A stretch of DNA of 64,000 bases from NCBI RefSeq assembly GCF_000025705.1, contig NC_013959.1:2939657-3003656 (forward strand), read 5' to 3'. How positions within the stretch are numbered: position 1 is the first letter of the stretch; every line of letters begins with the position of its first letter. A program made the position numbers and the translations under genes. The notes below the pieces were generated by a model, which ran no database searches, had not been told where the DNA came from, and worked only from the letters and a program-made list of their open reading frames with translations. Positions 36,969 to 45,542 of the stretch are shown piece by piece. The stretch comes from Sideroxydans lithotrophicus ES-1 (GTDB lineage: Bacteria > Pseudomonadota > Gammaproteobacteria > Burkholderiales > Gallionellaceae).

Positions 36969-37303
36969 TGAAACCGGGCGCCAGGGCCGAACTGATCGCC
37001 GCCGAACATTTGCGGCGTCACGGTTTGGCGCTGGTGCAGTCGAATTATCGCTGCCGCTTCGGCGAGATCGACCTGATCCTGCGCGATGGAGAGACCCTGG
37101 TCTTCGCCGAGGTGCGCCAGCGCAGCCGCAACGATTTCGGCGGTGCGGCGGCCAGCATAGACCGGCACAAACAGCAGCGCCTCATCCTGGCCGCCCAGCA
37201 TTACCTGGCCTCAATGCCGCGCCTGCCGCCCTGCCGTTTCGATGCTGTGCTGCTGGATGCCGCGGACAACATCGAGTGGGTCAAAAATGCTTTTGAGCTT
37301 TAG
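36968..37303 (+). CDS. yraN: YraN family (UPF0102) nuclease-like protein
   Basis: 111 aa from ATG 36968 (TGATG overlap with lpoA). The family core is ARAELIAAEHLRRHGLALVQSNYRCRFGEIDLILRDGE, with FAEVRQRS replacing the more usual FVEVK-R motif. It resembles Holliday-junction resolvase-like endonuclease folds with GEIDLI and EV active-site residues. Function unproven. Always found beside lpoA and rsmI. Confidence 0.93.
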   Translation: MKPGARAELIAAEHLRRHGLALVQSNYRCRFGEIDLILRDGETLVFAEVRQRSRNDFGGAAASIDRHKQQRLILAAQHYLASMPRLPPCRFDAVLLDAADNIEWVKNAFEL

Positions 37304-37932
<629 letters not shown>

Positions 37933-37933
<1 letters not shown>

Positions 37934-38502
37934 TGCGTTATCCGATTTTGATCCTGGTTGCTGCACTGCTTTCGCTGCAAGGTTGCGTCGCACCGGTCGT
38001 CGCTGCCGGTGCGGGTGTAGGGGCGATAATGACAACCACCGACCGCCGCAGCACAGGCGCAATGGTCGAGGACGACACCATCGAGAGCAAGGCGCAGAAA
38101 CGCATCGAGGAAAAATACAAGGACACCGCACATGTGAGTGTAACCTCCTATAACCGCTTCGCCCTCGTCACCGGCACCGCGGCGACCGAAGAAGCCAAGA
38201 TGGATATCGAGCGCATCATCGGCAGCATCCCCAATGTCAAAGGCATCGCCAACGAACTGGATATCGGCAACGTTTCCGCCAACAGTTCCAACAGCAGCGA
38301 TTCGCGCATCACCGGCAGCGTGAAGATGCGCTTCGTCAAAAGCCCTGTGCTCAAGGCCGACCAGGTCAAGGTCGTCACCGAGAACAGCGTGGTCTATCTG
38401 ATGGGCCTGGTGACACGCGCCGAAGCAGACGCCGCCTCCGACATCGCCAGCACCACGCGCGGCGTACAAAAAGTCGTCCGCGTCTTCGAATACATCGACT
38501 AG
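37933..38502 (+). CDS. dolP: BON-domain outer-membrane lipoprotein DolP (YraP)
   Basis: 189 aa from ATG 37933, with GGGAGGAG upstream. Lipobox SLQGC gives lipidated Cys18. Two BON domains follow: [29 protein letters not shown]... about 50-115 and [35 protein letters not shown] about 125-189. DolP binds anionic phospholipid and helps outer-membrane integrity and BAM function in E. coli. Its TAG stop shares the last base with the GTG start of rfaE2. Confidence 0.92.
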
Positions 38503-38990
38503 TGAAATACCCTGCTCCCAGCTTCGAAGACAAGATCTGCACGGCTGACCTGCTCGCCGCGAAAGTCGCGCTGCTGCCGCGGCCGCTGGTGTTCACCAAC
38601 GGCTGTTTCGATGTGCTGCATCGCGGCCACGTCACTTACCTGGCCCAGGCCCGCGCGCTCGGCTTCTCGCTCATTGTCGGCGTCAACAGCGATGCCTCGG
38701 TGAAGCGCCAAGGCAAGGGCGACGACCGCCCGATCAATGCCGAACAGGATCGCATGGCGGTGCTGGCCGCGCTGGAATCGGTGAGCCTGGTAGTCAAGTT
38801 CGACGAAGACACGCCGCTCAACCTCATTCTCGCCTGCAAGCCGGACGTGCTGGTGAAGGGCGGCGACTGGAAGCCGGAGAACATCGTCGGCAGCAAGGAA
38901 GTGAAGATCTGGGGTGGCACCGTGCACAGCATCACCTTCCTGCATGAACGTTCCACCACCGCATTACTGAAAAAGATAAGATCGCTATGA
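38502..38990 (+). CDS. rfaE2: D-glycero-beta-D-manno-heptose 1-phosphate adenylyltransferase RfaE2 (HldE domain 2)
   Basis: 162 aa from a GTG start overlapping the dolP stop. Nucleotidyltransferase motif [21 protein letters not shown], then [30 protein letters not shown] and LVKGGDW. It corresponds to the C-terminal adenylyltransferase half of HldE; the kinase half is not in this window. Makes ADP-heptose precursor for LPS core. Overlaps the next gene by 4 bases. Confidence 0.92.
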   Translation: MKYPAPSFEDKICTADLLAAKVALLPRPLVFTNGCFDVLHRGHVTYLAQARALGFSLIVGVNSDASVKRQGKGDDRPINAEQDRMAVLAALESVSLVVKFDEDTPLNLILACKPDVLVKGGDWKPENIVGSKEVKIWGGTVHSITFLHERSTTALLKKIRSL

Positions 38991-39337
38991 CACCTACCGA
39001 AATCACCCTGCATCAACAATCCAAAGTGCTGGAGATCGCCTTCGACGACGGCACACGCTACAAGCTGCCGTTCGAGTTCCTGCGCGTGTACTCGCCTTCC
39101 GCCGAAGTGCGCGGCCACGGCCCGGGACAGGAGACATTGCAGGTCGGCAAGCGCAACGTGATGCTTACTGAAATCGAACCTGCCGGCAGCTATGCCATCA
39201 AACTGGTGTTCGACGACGGCCACGACAGCGGGCTCTACACCTGGGAATACCTGCACGAGCTGGGCAAATATCACGATGCCATGTGGCACGATTACCTGAC
39301 CAAGCTGGAAGCAGCTGGTGAGAGCCGCGATAAATAA
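38987..39337 (+). CDS. DUF971 protein (gamma-butyrobetaine hydroxylase-like N-terminal domain)
   Basis: 116 aa. The protein is a single DUF971 domain: [36 protein letters not shown], and [20 protein letters not shown]. Related domains sit at the N-terminus of gamma-butyrobetaine hydroxylase and in Fe-S assembly-associated proteins. Stand-alone copies are usually found just before ubiE in betaproteobacteria, as here. Function not established. ATGA overlap with rfaE2. Confidence 0.9.
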   Translation: MTPTEITLHQQSKVLEIAFDDGTRYKLPFEFLRVYSPSAEVRGHGPGQETLQVGKRNVMLTEIEPAGSYAIKLVFDDGHDSGLYTWEYLHELGKYHDAMWHDYLTKLEAAGESRDK

Positions 39338-39349
39338 ACACCCGCAGTT

Positions 39350-39433
39350 CCCTCTCCCCCTGGGAGAGGGGTAGGGTGAGGGGGAATCTGCAACGGGCCG
39401 CCCTCACCCCGGCCCTCTCCCGGTGGGAGAGGG
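39350..39433. repeat. Bipartite palindromic (BIME/REP-like) intergenic repeat
   Basis: Two hairpins, CCCTCTCC...GGGAGAGGG at 39350-39370 and 39413-39433, sit in mirror orientation around a centre. Together the 33-base arms 39350-39382 and 39401-39433 form a large imperfect inverted repeat with GGGTGAGGG/CCCTCACCC inside. This CCCTCTCCC...GGGAGAGGG(T)AGGGTGAGGG motif is a common dispersed intergenic repeat of proteobacterial genomes. It lies between the DUF971 gene and ubiE. Confidence 0.88.
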
Positions 39434-39456
39434 AGTAAAAATACAGGAGCATCATC

Positions 39457-40188
39457 ATGGCAAACACCCATTTCGGTTTTCAGACCGTAGACGAGAACGA
39501 AAAGGCCAGGAAGGTCGCCGGCGTGTTCACCTCCGTCGCCAGCAAATACGACATCATGAACGACCTGATGTCGGTTGGCCTGCACCGCATCTGGAAGCCT
39601 TTCGCGGTCGGTCTTGCGAACGTGCACGAAGGCCAGCGCGTGCTGGATGTGGCCGGCGGCTCGGGCGACCTGACCAGGCTGTTCCTGAAGAAGGTCGGCA
39701 GCAGCGGCCAGGTGGTGCTCACCGACATCAACAACGCCATGCTGCGCGTTGGGCGCGACCGCTTGCTGGACGAAGGCAAGACCACGCCCACCGCACAGTG
39801 CGACGCCGAGCGCCTGCCTTTCCCCGACAACTATTTCGACTGCGTGAGCATCGCCTTCGGCCTGCGCAACGTCACCCACAAGGATGCCGCGCTGCGCGAG
39901 ATGAAGCGTGTGCTCAAGCCCGGCGGACGCGTGATCGTGCTGGAATTCTCCAAGGTGGCCAAACCGCTGGAAAAGGCCTACGACCTCTACTCCTTCAAGC
40001 TGCTACCCAAGATGGGTGAGATCATCGCCAACGACGCCGACAGCTACCGCTACCTCGCCGAATCCATCCGCATGCATCCGGGGCAGGAAGAACTGAAGAA
40101 GATGATGGAAGAAGCTGGGCTGGAGCGCGTCGAATATTTCAACATGACGGGCGGGGTGGTGGCGGTGCATCGGGGGTATAAGCTGTAG
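39457..40188 (+). CDS. ubiE: Ubiquinone/menaquinone C-methyltransferase UbiE
   Basis: 243 aa. [19 protein letters not shown] and [19 protein letters not shown] open the protein. The SAM-binding motif [12 protein letters not shown] follows, then [11 protein letters not shown] and the C-terminal [15 protein letters not shown]. It methylates the demethoxy-quinol ring in ubiquinone (and demethylmenaquinol) synthesis. ATG 39457 has an AGGAG site upstream. ubiB lies about 3 kb downstream on the same strand, separated by inserted small genes. Confidence 0.97.
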   Translation: MANTHFGFQTVDENEKARKVAGVFTSVASKYDIMNDLMSVGLHRIWKPFAVGLANVHEGQRVLDVAGGSGDLTRLFLKKVGSSGQVVLTDINNAMLRVGRDRLLDEGKTTPTAQCDAERLPFPDNYFDCVSIAFGLRNVTHKDAALREMKRVLKPGGRVIVLEFSKVAKPLEKAYDLYSFKLLPKMGEIIANDADSYRYLAESIRMHPGQEELKKMMEEAGLERVEYFNMTGGVVAVHRGYKL

Positions 40189-40278
40189 ACACGCTTAGCC
40201 ATCTACTTCTCGGTTGAACCTTTCTCCTTCCACCCTGCAAACCCCGCTCTTGCATCTCCTTCTGACTTCAGCGATGAT

Positions 40279-40300
40279 GTGCATCACATTTGTAATGCAC
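40279..40300. promoter_or_regulatory. 22-base near-palindrome, likely operator of the 40.3 kb toxin-antitoxin pair
   Basis: GTGCAT (40279-40284) and ATGCAC (40295-40300) flank a centre with further ACA/TGT pairing; 9 of 11 positions are complementary. It ends 10 bases before the antitoxin ATG, overlapping the expected ribosome-site region and a -10-like TGTAAT. That is the normal place for an autoregulatory RHH operator. Confidence 0.5.
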
Positions 40301-40310
40301 GAGGTGTTCC

Positions 40311-40583
40311 ATGAAGACCGCCACCATGCCCGCTCTGCGCGTTGCGCCGGAGCTGAGACAGGCCGCCGAAGAGATGTTGCGTCCGGGCGAGACGCTTTCC
40401 GCCTTTGTCGAAGATTCGTTGCGCCGCAACGTGACGATGCGCCGTAATCAGCAGGAATTCATTGCGCGCGGCTTGGCCTCCGGCGATGCGGCCAGGAAGA
40501 GCGGCGTGTACATCTCGCCGGATGAAGTATTGCAGGAACTGGATGACATGCTTGCCAAGGCAAAGGCGAAAGCGGGCAAGTGA
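40311..40583 (+). CDS. Ribbon-helix-helix antitoxin (YlcI/YnfO-like)
   Basis: 90 aa. MPALRVAPELRQAAEEMLRPGETLSAFVEDSLRRNVTMRR (positions 6-45) is a ribbon-helix-helix fold of the type annotated YlcI/YnfO. The C-terminal YISPDEVLQELDDMLAKAKAK is the probable toxin-binding helix. It overlaps the toxin start by 4 bases (GTGA) and lies just downstream of a good palindrome. Confidence 0.87.
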   Translation: MKTATMPALRVAPELRQAAEEMLRPGETLSAFVEDSLRRNVTMRRNQQEFIARGLASGDAARKSGVYISPDEVLQELDDMLAKAKAKAGK

Positions 40584-40879
40584 GCTACAAGGTTCGCTAC
40601 ACCGAGGCGGCAAGAGAAGACCTGAGACGACTTTTTACCTTTCTGGCCGAGCGTGACCTGCGGCCCGCGCAGCAGGCACGCAAAGCCATCGCCGAAAGCA
40701 TCAAGCTATTGCAGCAGTTTCCGTTCACGTGTCGCAAGGCGATTCCCGATAACCCGCTGTTGCGCGAAATGGTGATTTCCTTCGGGTCTGCGGGATACGT
40801 TGCGCTGTTTGAGATCGAGGGCAATGAGATCGTGACCATCCTTGCCGTGCGCCACCAGCGCGAAGACGATTACTATTAA
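40580..40879 (+). CDS. RelE/ParE-family toxin
   Basis: 99 aa from GTG 40580. VRYTEAAREDLRRLFTFLAERD, then CRKAIPDNPLLREMVISFGSAGYVALFEI and ILAVRHQREDDYY are typical of the RelE/ParE superfamily. The final RHQREDDY is the common active C-terminus of this group. Second antitoxin-toxin pair in the window, not closely similar in sequence to the one at 32.3 kb. Confidence 0.9.
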   Translation: MSYKVRYTEAAREDLRRLFTFLAERDLRPAQQARKAIAESIKLLQQFPFTCRKAIPDNPLLREMVISFGSAGYVALFEIEGNEIVTILAVRHQREDDYY

Positions 40880-40897
40880 CCAACCACAGGAAATACC

Positions 40898-41239
40898 ATG
40901 AGCAGTCTGCCCAAATGCCCCAAATGCAGTTCTGAATACACCTATGAAGACGGTGCCAACTATGTCTGCCCGGAGTGCGCGCATGAATGGCCGAAGGACG
41001 CACCGGCCGAAACTGGCGAGCAGGCCAAGGTGTTCAAGGATGCCTTCGGCAACGTGTTGCAGGACGGCGATTCAGTCACGGTGATCAAGGACCTGAAGGT
41101 CAAGGGTTCATCTTCGGTGGTGAAGGTGGGCACCAAGGTGAAGAACATCCGCCTGGTGGATGGCGACCATGACATCGATTGCAAGATCGACGGCATCGGG
41201 CCGATGCAGTTGAAGACCGAGTTTGTGAAGAAGGCTTGA
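40898..41239 (+). CDS. phnA: PhnA/YjdM family zinc-ribbon protein
   Basis: 113 aa. The N-terminal zinc ribbon is [21 protein letters not shown], with CxxC pairs about 15 residues apart. The C-terminal PhnA domain reads [28 protein letters not shown] and [11 protein letters not shown]. Despite the name it is not a phosphonate-degrading enzyme, and its function is unsettled. It lies 18 bases after the toxin gene. Confidence 0.93.
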   Translation: MSSLPKCPKCSSEYTYEDGANYVCPECAHEWPKDAPAETGEQAKVFKDAFGNVLQDGDSVTVIKDLKVKGSSSVVKVGTKVKNIRLVDGDHDIDCKIDGIGPMQLKTEFVKKA

Positions 41240-41241
41240 TT

Positions 41242-41272
41242 CGTTCACCCTTCGACAAGCTCAGGGCGAACG
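41242..41272. repeat. Dispersed palindromic repeat of the CTTCGACAAGCTCAGGG type
   Basis: CGTTCACCCTT, a short loop region and CAGGGCGAACG form a 10-pair stem with one mismatch just after the phnA stop. The core CTTCGACAAGCTCAGGGCGAA is a very widespread intergenic palindrome in proteobacterial genomes. It may act as a transcript-end hairpin for phnA. Confidence 0.75.
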
Positions 41273-41302
41273 GTACTTTAGTGTATTGGTGGGGTTAAAA
41301 AT

Positions 41303-41497
41303 ATGGGTGGCTGGGGTTGTCCGCACGAGGTCGATGGCAAATGCCAGCGCGTGAACGATATCCCGTGCGACATGGGCATGAAGGGCTGTGTGCTGTTCGG
41401 ACGTTTCCGCTTTGCCGATCCCAGCAAGAACCGGCCAAAGAAGACTCCGCTCAATCAACCCGCCGGTATGCCTGCTACAGGCGATGAGCAGCAATAA
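41303..41497 (+). CDS. Small cysteine-rich conserved protein
   Basis: 64 aa. Four cysteines are spaced Cys6, Cys14, Cys22 and Cys29 within GCPHEVDGKCQRV...IPCDMGMKGCVLFGRF. The pattern suggests a metal or Fe-S site. I recall similar small proteins (GCPHE...MKGCVL/FGRF) in other betaproteobacteria, but know no function. A GGGGT site precedes ATG 41303. The 3' end overlaps the rluA start by 14 bases, coupling the two. Confidence 0.7.
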   Translation: MGGWGCPHEVDGKCQRVNDIPCDMGMKGCVLFGRFRFADPSKNRPKKTPLNQPAGMPATGDEQQ

Positions 41498-42110
41498 CGC
41501 TATCGAGCTGATCTATCAGGATGACTATCTGCTGCTGGTGAACAAACCCGCCGGTTTGCTGGCCGTGCCCGGTCGTGGCGCGGACAAGCAGGATTGCCTT
41601 TCCGCGCGCCTGCAACTGCAATTCCCCGATGCGCTGGTGGTTCATCGCCTGGATATGGCTACTTCCGGCCTGATGGTTTTCGCGCGCGGCGCCAGGATGC
41701 AAAGCCGCCTGTCGAACATGTTCCGTGACCGCGAGGTGGGAAAGCGCTATGTCGCGGTGGTTGCTGGCAGGCTAGAGCCAGAAACTGGCGAGGTCGACCT
41801 GCCAATTGCCGCCGATTGGCCGAAGCGGCCGCTGCGCAAGATCGACTCCGAGTTGGGCAAGCCCTCGCTTACACGCTATCGCCTGCTGGAACTCGATGTT
41901 TCTGCCAGTCGCGTCGAACTGGAACCCTTTACCGGCCGTACCCATCAACTACGCGTACACATGGCAGCCATCGGCCATCCTATCCTTGGTGACGCGCTGT
42001 ATGGCGATGAATCCAGTGCGCCGCGTTTGCTGTTGCATGCCAGTTGGCTGAGCTTTGCCCACCCTTTTAGCAGTGAACCATTGAACTTTGTTTCTGCGGC
42101 CCCATTCTAA
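41484..42110 (+). CDS. rluA: RluA-family pseudouridine synthase
   Basis: 208 aa from ATG 41484. YQDDYLLLVNKPAGLLAVPG, catalytic VVHRLDMATSGLMVFA (Asp near 56), VGKRYVAVV, GKPSLTRYRLLE and FTGRTHQLRVHMAAIGHPILGD are the RluA signature series. Length and lack of an S4 domain match E. coli RluA, which modifies U746 of 23S rRNA and U32 of some tRNAs. Target here is inferred. Confidence 0.9.
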   Translation: MSSNNAIELIYQDDYLLLVNKPAGLLAVPGRGADKQDCLSARLQLQFPDALVVHRLDMATSGLMVFARGARMQSRLSNMFRDREVGKRYVAVVAGRLEPETGEVDLPIAADWPKRPLRKIDSELGKPSLTRYRLLELDVSASRVELEPFTGRTHQLRVHMAAIGHPILGDALYGDESSAPRLLLHASWLSFAHPFSSEPLNFVSAAPF

Positions 42111-42214
42111 TCGGTGCCTCATTCAGGACAGTCCTCCGCAAGTCATGGAGGGGCAATCCGGTCTCAACTGCTATACTCTCTGGTCGTTGTTTTGAACACA
42201 CTTGAAGGAATCAA

Positions 42215-43042
42215 ATGAAACGTTTCACCATCTTGCTGACTATCGTTTTGACCTGTCTTTCCCTGCTTGCCACCAGTGCTGAAGCCCGTCGTTTCGGCGG
42301 TGGCGGCAGCTTCGGCAAACAGCGCACGATGAGCGCCCCGGTGCAAAGAACTCCCGCCGCTGCACCTGCACCCGCCACACCGGGCCAGCAGGCTGCCCCC
42401 CAGCCTGCCGGAAACAGGTGGCTGGGCCCCTTGGCCGGTCTGGCCATCGGCGCTGGCCTGGGTGCCTTGTTCGCGCACTTCGGCATGGGGGAAGGCATGG
42501 GTTCCTTCCTGATGATCATGCTGGGCGTATTTGCCGTGATGATGCTGATCTCGATGTTCCGCCGCAAACAGGAACCGGCGATGCAATATGCCGGGGCCGC
42601 TGCACCGTATGGCGGCACACAGGAGCCAGCCCAGGCTTACGGCGGCTATGCGCCCGTTGCCGCGGCCGGCATACCGACCGATTTCCCGGTGGAGAGTTTC
42701 CTGCGCAGCGCCAAGACCTCGTTCATCCGCCTGCAGGCGGCGAACGACCGCAAGGACCTGGACGATATCCGCGAATACACCACACCCGAGATGTTCGCCG
42801 AGGTTTCCATGCAGATCCGCGAGCGCGGCGACGCACCGCAGAAGACCGATGTTGATGTCGTCAACGCTGACCTGCTGGAAGTCGTGACCGAGAACGACTA
42901 TGCCATCGCCAGCGTGCGCATGAGCGGCCAGTTGCGCGAGAACAACGGCACACCGGAATCCTTCGACGAGATCTGGCATGTGCAGAAGAATCTGAAGGAC
43001 GACAAATCCGTTTGGCTGTTAGCCGGAATCCAGCAGGTTTGA
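42215..43042 (+). CDS. Tim44-like domain membrane protein
   Basis: 275 aa. Signal peptide (cleavage after SAEA near 24), then a Gly-rich RRFGGGGSFGKQR stretch and a Pro/Ala-rich linker. Two hydrophobic helices follow (WLGPLAGLAIGAGLGALFAHFG and FLMIMLGVFAVMMLISMF, about 68-110), then a soluble Tim44 domain (about 150-275: FLRSAKTSFIRLQAANDRKDLDDIREYTTPEMFAEV). In proteobacteria this family often lies beside ubiB, as here. A strong terminator follows at 43065. Confidence 0.87.
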   Translation: MKRFTILLTIVLTCLSLLATSAEARRFGGGGSFGKQRTMSAPVQRTPAAAPAPATPGQQAAPQPAGNRWLGPLAGLAIGAGLGALFAHFGMGEGMGSFLMIMLGVFAVMMLISMFRRKQEPAMQYAGAAAPYGGTQEPAQAYGGYAPVAAAGIPTDFPVESFLRSAKTSFIRLQAANDRKDLDDIREYTTPEMFAEVSMQIRERGDAPQKTDVDVVNADLLEVVTENDYAIASVRMSGQLRENNGTPESFDEIWHVQKNLKDDKSVWLLAGIQQV

Positions 43043-43064
43043 CTGTAAAGTACAGTAAACTAGC

Positions 43065-43093
43065 GGGCATGGCGTGATTCGCCATGCCCTTTT
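43065..43093 (+). terminator. Rho-independent terminator after the Tim44-like gene
   Basis: GGGCATGGCG, loop TGATT, CGCCATGCCC: a perfect 10-pair stem followed by TTTTAATTT. It begins 23 bases after the stop codon. ubiB starts at 43111, only 18 bases beyond the T-run, so ubiB needs its own promoter or readthrough. Confidence 0.88.
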
Positions 43094-43110
43094 AATTTGA
43101 ATTTTCGTAA

Positions 43111-44634
43111 ATGCGTTTTTTCCGTTTACTCAAGATCATCTTCGTCGTTCTGCGATTCGGCCTGGACGAATTTCTGCTGGCGCATGAACGCACGAGCTGG
43201 ATGCTGCGCCCGCTCAACTGGCTGTTGTTCTTCCGTGATGTTTCGCGACCGCGCGCCGAGCGTTTGCGTCTGGCGCTGGAGACGCTGGGGCCGATCTTCG
43301 TCAAGTTCGGTCAGATGCTTTCCACGCGCCGCGATCTGATCCCTACCGATATCGCCGACGAACTGGCCAAGTTGCAGGACCAGGTCCCGCCCTTCCCTTC
43401 CGCAACGGCGGTCGCCTTGCTGGAAGAGGCTTTTGGCAAACCGTTAAATGATGTTTTTGCCGAGTTCGATGAAACACCCGTCGCAAGCGCCTCGGTTGCG
43501 CAAGTGCATTTCGCCGAGCTGCCGGATGGGCGCGATGTGGCTGTGAAGATCCTGCGCCCCGGCATCGCCCGTGTCATCGACCATGATGTGGCGTTGCTGC
43601 AGATCTGTGCCGGGTTGATCGAGCGCTGGTGGGAGGATGGCAAGCGCCTGAAGCCTAAACTGGTGGTCGCCGAGTTCGAGAAATACCTGCATGACGAACT
43701 CGACATGATGCGCGAGTCGGCCAATGCCAGCCAACTGCGGCGCAATTTTGCCGATGCCAGGTTGTTGCTGGTGCCCGAGGTCTATTGGGATTGGTGTTCC
43801 GAGAAGGTGATGGTGATGGAGCGCATGCACGGCATCCCCATCAGCCAGATCGCTGCCTTGCGCGAAGCCGGCATCAACCTTTCCAAACTGGCTGCAGACG
43901 GGGTCGAGATCTTCTATACGCAGGTCTTCCGCGACGGTTTTTTCCACGCCGACATGCATCCTGGCAATATCCTGGTGGCACACGATGGGCGTTACGTGGC
44001 GCTGGATTTCGGCATCATGGGCACGCTCACCGATACCGACAAGAACTATTTGGCACAGAATTTCATCGCCTTCTTCAACCGCGATTACAAACGTGTCGCC
44101 GAGTTGCATATCGAATCAGGCTGGGCGCCCGCCGATACCCGTGTGGATGAATTCGAAGCTGCGATCCGCTCGGTGTGCGAGCCTATCTTCGACAAGCCGT
44201 TGCGCGAAGTCTCTTTCGGCAAGGTGTTGCTGCGCCTGTTCCAGACCTCGCGCCGTTTCGGCATCGAGATCCAGCCGCAACTGGTGCTGCTGCAAAAGAC
44301 CCTGCTCAATATCGAGGGTCTGGGTCTGCAACTCGACCCCGAGCTCGACCTGTGGAAGACGGCCAAGCCCTGGCTGGAACGCTGGATGAGCGAACAAGTC
44401 GGCTGGCGTGGCTTCATCAAGGCGTTGCGTACCGAGATGCCGCGTTATGCGACCTTGCTGCCGCAATTGCCGCGTTTGTTGCACCAGCGCCTGAGCGTTG
44501 ATGTTGCTGCCCAAGTCTCACCGGTGTTGCGCGAATTGCTGGTGCAACAAAAAAAACGCAATGCCTGGTTGTCGGCCATTGCGCTTTTGTTGGGAACAGC
44601 GCTGCTGTTCGCCGTCTATACCTACTTCGCCTAG
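43111..44634 (+). CDS. ubiB: Ubiquinone biosynthesis kinase-like protein UbiB
   Basis: 507 aa. The ABC1/ADCK atypical kinase family is shown by [14 protein letters not shown] near 64 (KxGQ motif), [38 protein letters not shown] and [10 protein letters not shown]. The C-terminus is hydrophobic ([18 protein letters not shown]), a membrane anchor. It supports coenzyme Q synthesis as an ATPase. Its TAG stop overlaps the TAG stop of the convergent ParA-like gene in CTAG. Confidence 0.95.
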   Translation: MRFFRLLKIIFVVLRFGLDEFLLAHERTSWMLRPLNWLLFFRDVSRPRAERLRLALETLGPIFVKFGQMLSTRRDLIPTDIADELAKLQDQVPPFPSATAVALLEEAFGKPLNDVFAEFDETPVASASVAQVHFAELPDGRDVAVKILRPGIARVIDHDVALLQICAGLIERWWEDGKRLKPKLVVAEFEKYLHDELDMMRESANASQLRRNFADARLLLVPEVYWDWCSEKVMVMERMHGIPISQIAALREAGINLSKLAADGVEIFYTQVFRDGFFHADMHPGNILVAHDGRYVALDFGIMGTLTDTDKNYLAQNFIAFFNRDYKRVAELHIESGWAPADTRVDEFEAAIRSVCEPIFDKPLREVSFGKVLLRLFQTSRRFGIEIQPQLVLLQKTLLNIEGLGLQLDPELDLWKTAKPWLERWMSEQVGWRGFIKALRTEMPRYATLLPQLPRLLHQRLSVDVAAQVSPVLRELLVQQKKRNAWLSAIALLLGTALLFAVYTYFA

Positions 44635-45395
44635 ACGAACCCGCTTTCCATCAGCTCCATCGTCAGCAACTTGTAATCTGCAGCACCGGGACTTTGCGGG
44701 GCGAATGCGAACACATCCAGTCCATGCATCGGACTGGTCGCCAAGGCGACTGTCTCGCCGATGCGTGTCTTGCACACCAGATCACCATATCGTTGTTTGA
44801 GTTTGTCGTAGATATCGTAAGAAAGCTTGCGGCGCGAATCGAAGCGTGTGACCACAATGCGGCGCTCGAATTTGCGCTGCAATTTTCTTTCCAGCACGTT
44901 GAGCGCGGAATCCAGCCGATTTACGCCGTGCTGCGACAGGAAATCCGCCGACACGGGAATCAGTACCCTGTCACAGGCCAGCAAAGCATTCAAGGTGAGC
45001 ACACCCAGCATCGGGCAGCAATCGATGATGATGGGAGCTCCCGTGAGCGCCAGCTCTTCTGCCAGGCCTTGTTTCAGCATCTTGGCGGCTTGCGGATCGC
45101 TGCCATACAGTGCGTCGATCTTGGATAGTTCCAGCGTGGCAGGGATGATCTGCCAACCTGCGGGAGTGTCATGGAGCAATTGGGCGAGCGGAACTTTGTC
45201 CTTGAAAAAGGCCGCCATGCTTTTGGATTGCACTGTGCCGTTCTTCAGTCCGGAAGCGAGGCTCAGGTGACCCTGCGGATCCATGTCCAGAGCGATGGGG
45301 TGCCTTTGCGCGATCGATAGCGCGGCGACAAGGTTCAAGCAGGTGGTGGTTTTACCCACTCCGCCCTTTTGATTGAACACGGCGATGACCGCCAT
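44631..45395 (-). CDS. Orphan ParA-family ATPase
   Basis: 254 aa. Deviant Walker [19 protein letters not shown], then [43 protein letters not shown] and a C-terminal Arg/Lys-rich part. There is no ParB partner next to it. The chromosomal ParA/ParB pair is separate at 55973-57642. Such orphans position other cargo (chemoreceptor arrays, pili, plasmid or carboxysome-like bodies); the cargo cannot be read from this context. Convergent with ubiB. Confidence 0.85.
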   Translation of the reverse strand: MAVIAVFNQKGGVGKTTTCLNLVAALSIAQRHPIALDMDPQGHLSLASGLKNGTVQSKSMAAFFKDKVPLAQLLHDTPAGWQIIPATLELSKIDALYGSDPQAAKMLKQGLAEELALTGAPIIIDCCPMLGVLTLNALLACDRVLIPVSADFLSQHGVNRLDSALNVLERKLQRKFERRIVVTRFDSRRKLSYDIYDKLKQRYGDLVCKTRIGETVALATSPMHGLDVFAFAPQSPGAADYKLLTMELMESGFV

Positions 45396-45542
45396 TTTCT
45401 CTCCTAGATGGTGGGATAGATGTTTTGCTCGCCTTTAACTTTCGGGGCTTGTGGCTCCGGCTGTCTTTTCGGGACTTGAACCTGCAGAGCAAGCTCGCCC
45501 TCCCGGTACAAGAGCCTTTACCGCAAGCCGCGCGGGAATCCG

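Noticed and set aside
42111..42214. TATACT box at 42172-42177 as promoter for the Tim44-like gene
   Set aside because: No recognisable -35 at the right distance, so not reported as a feature.
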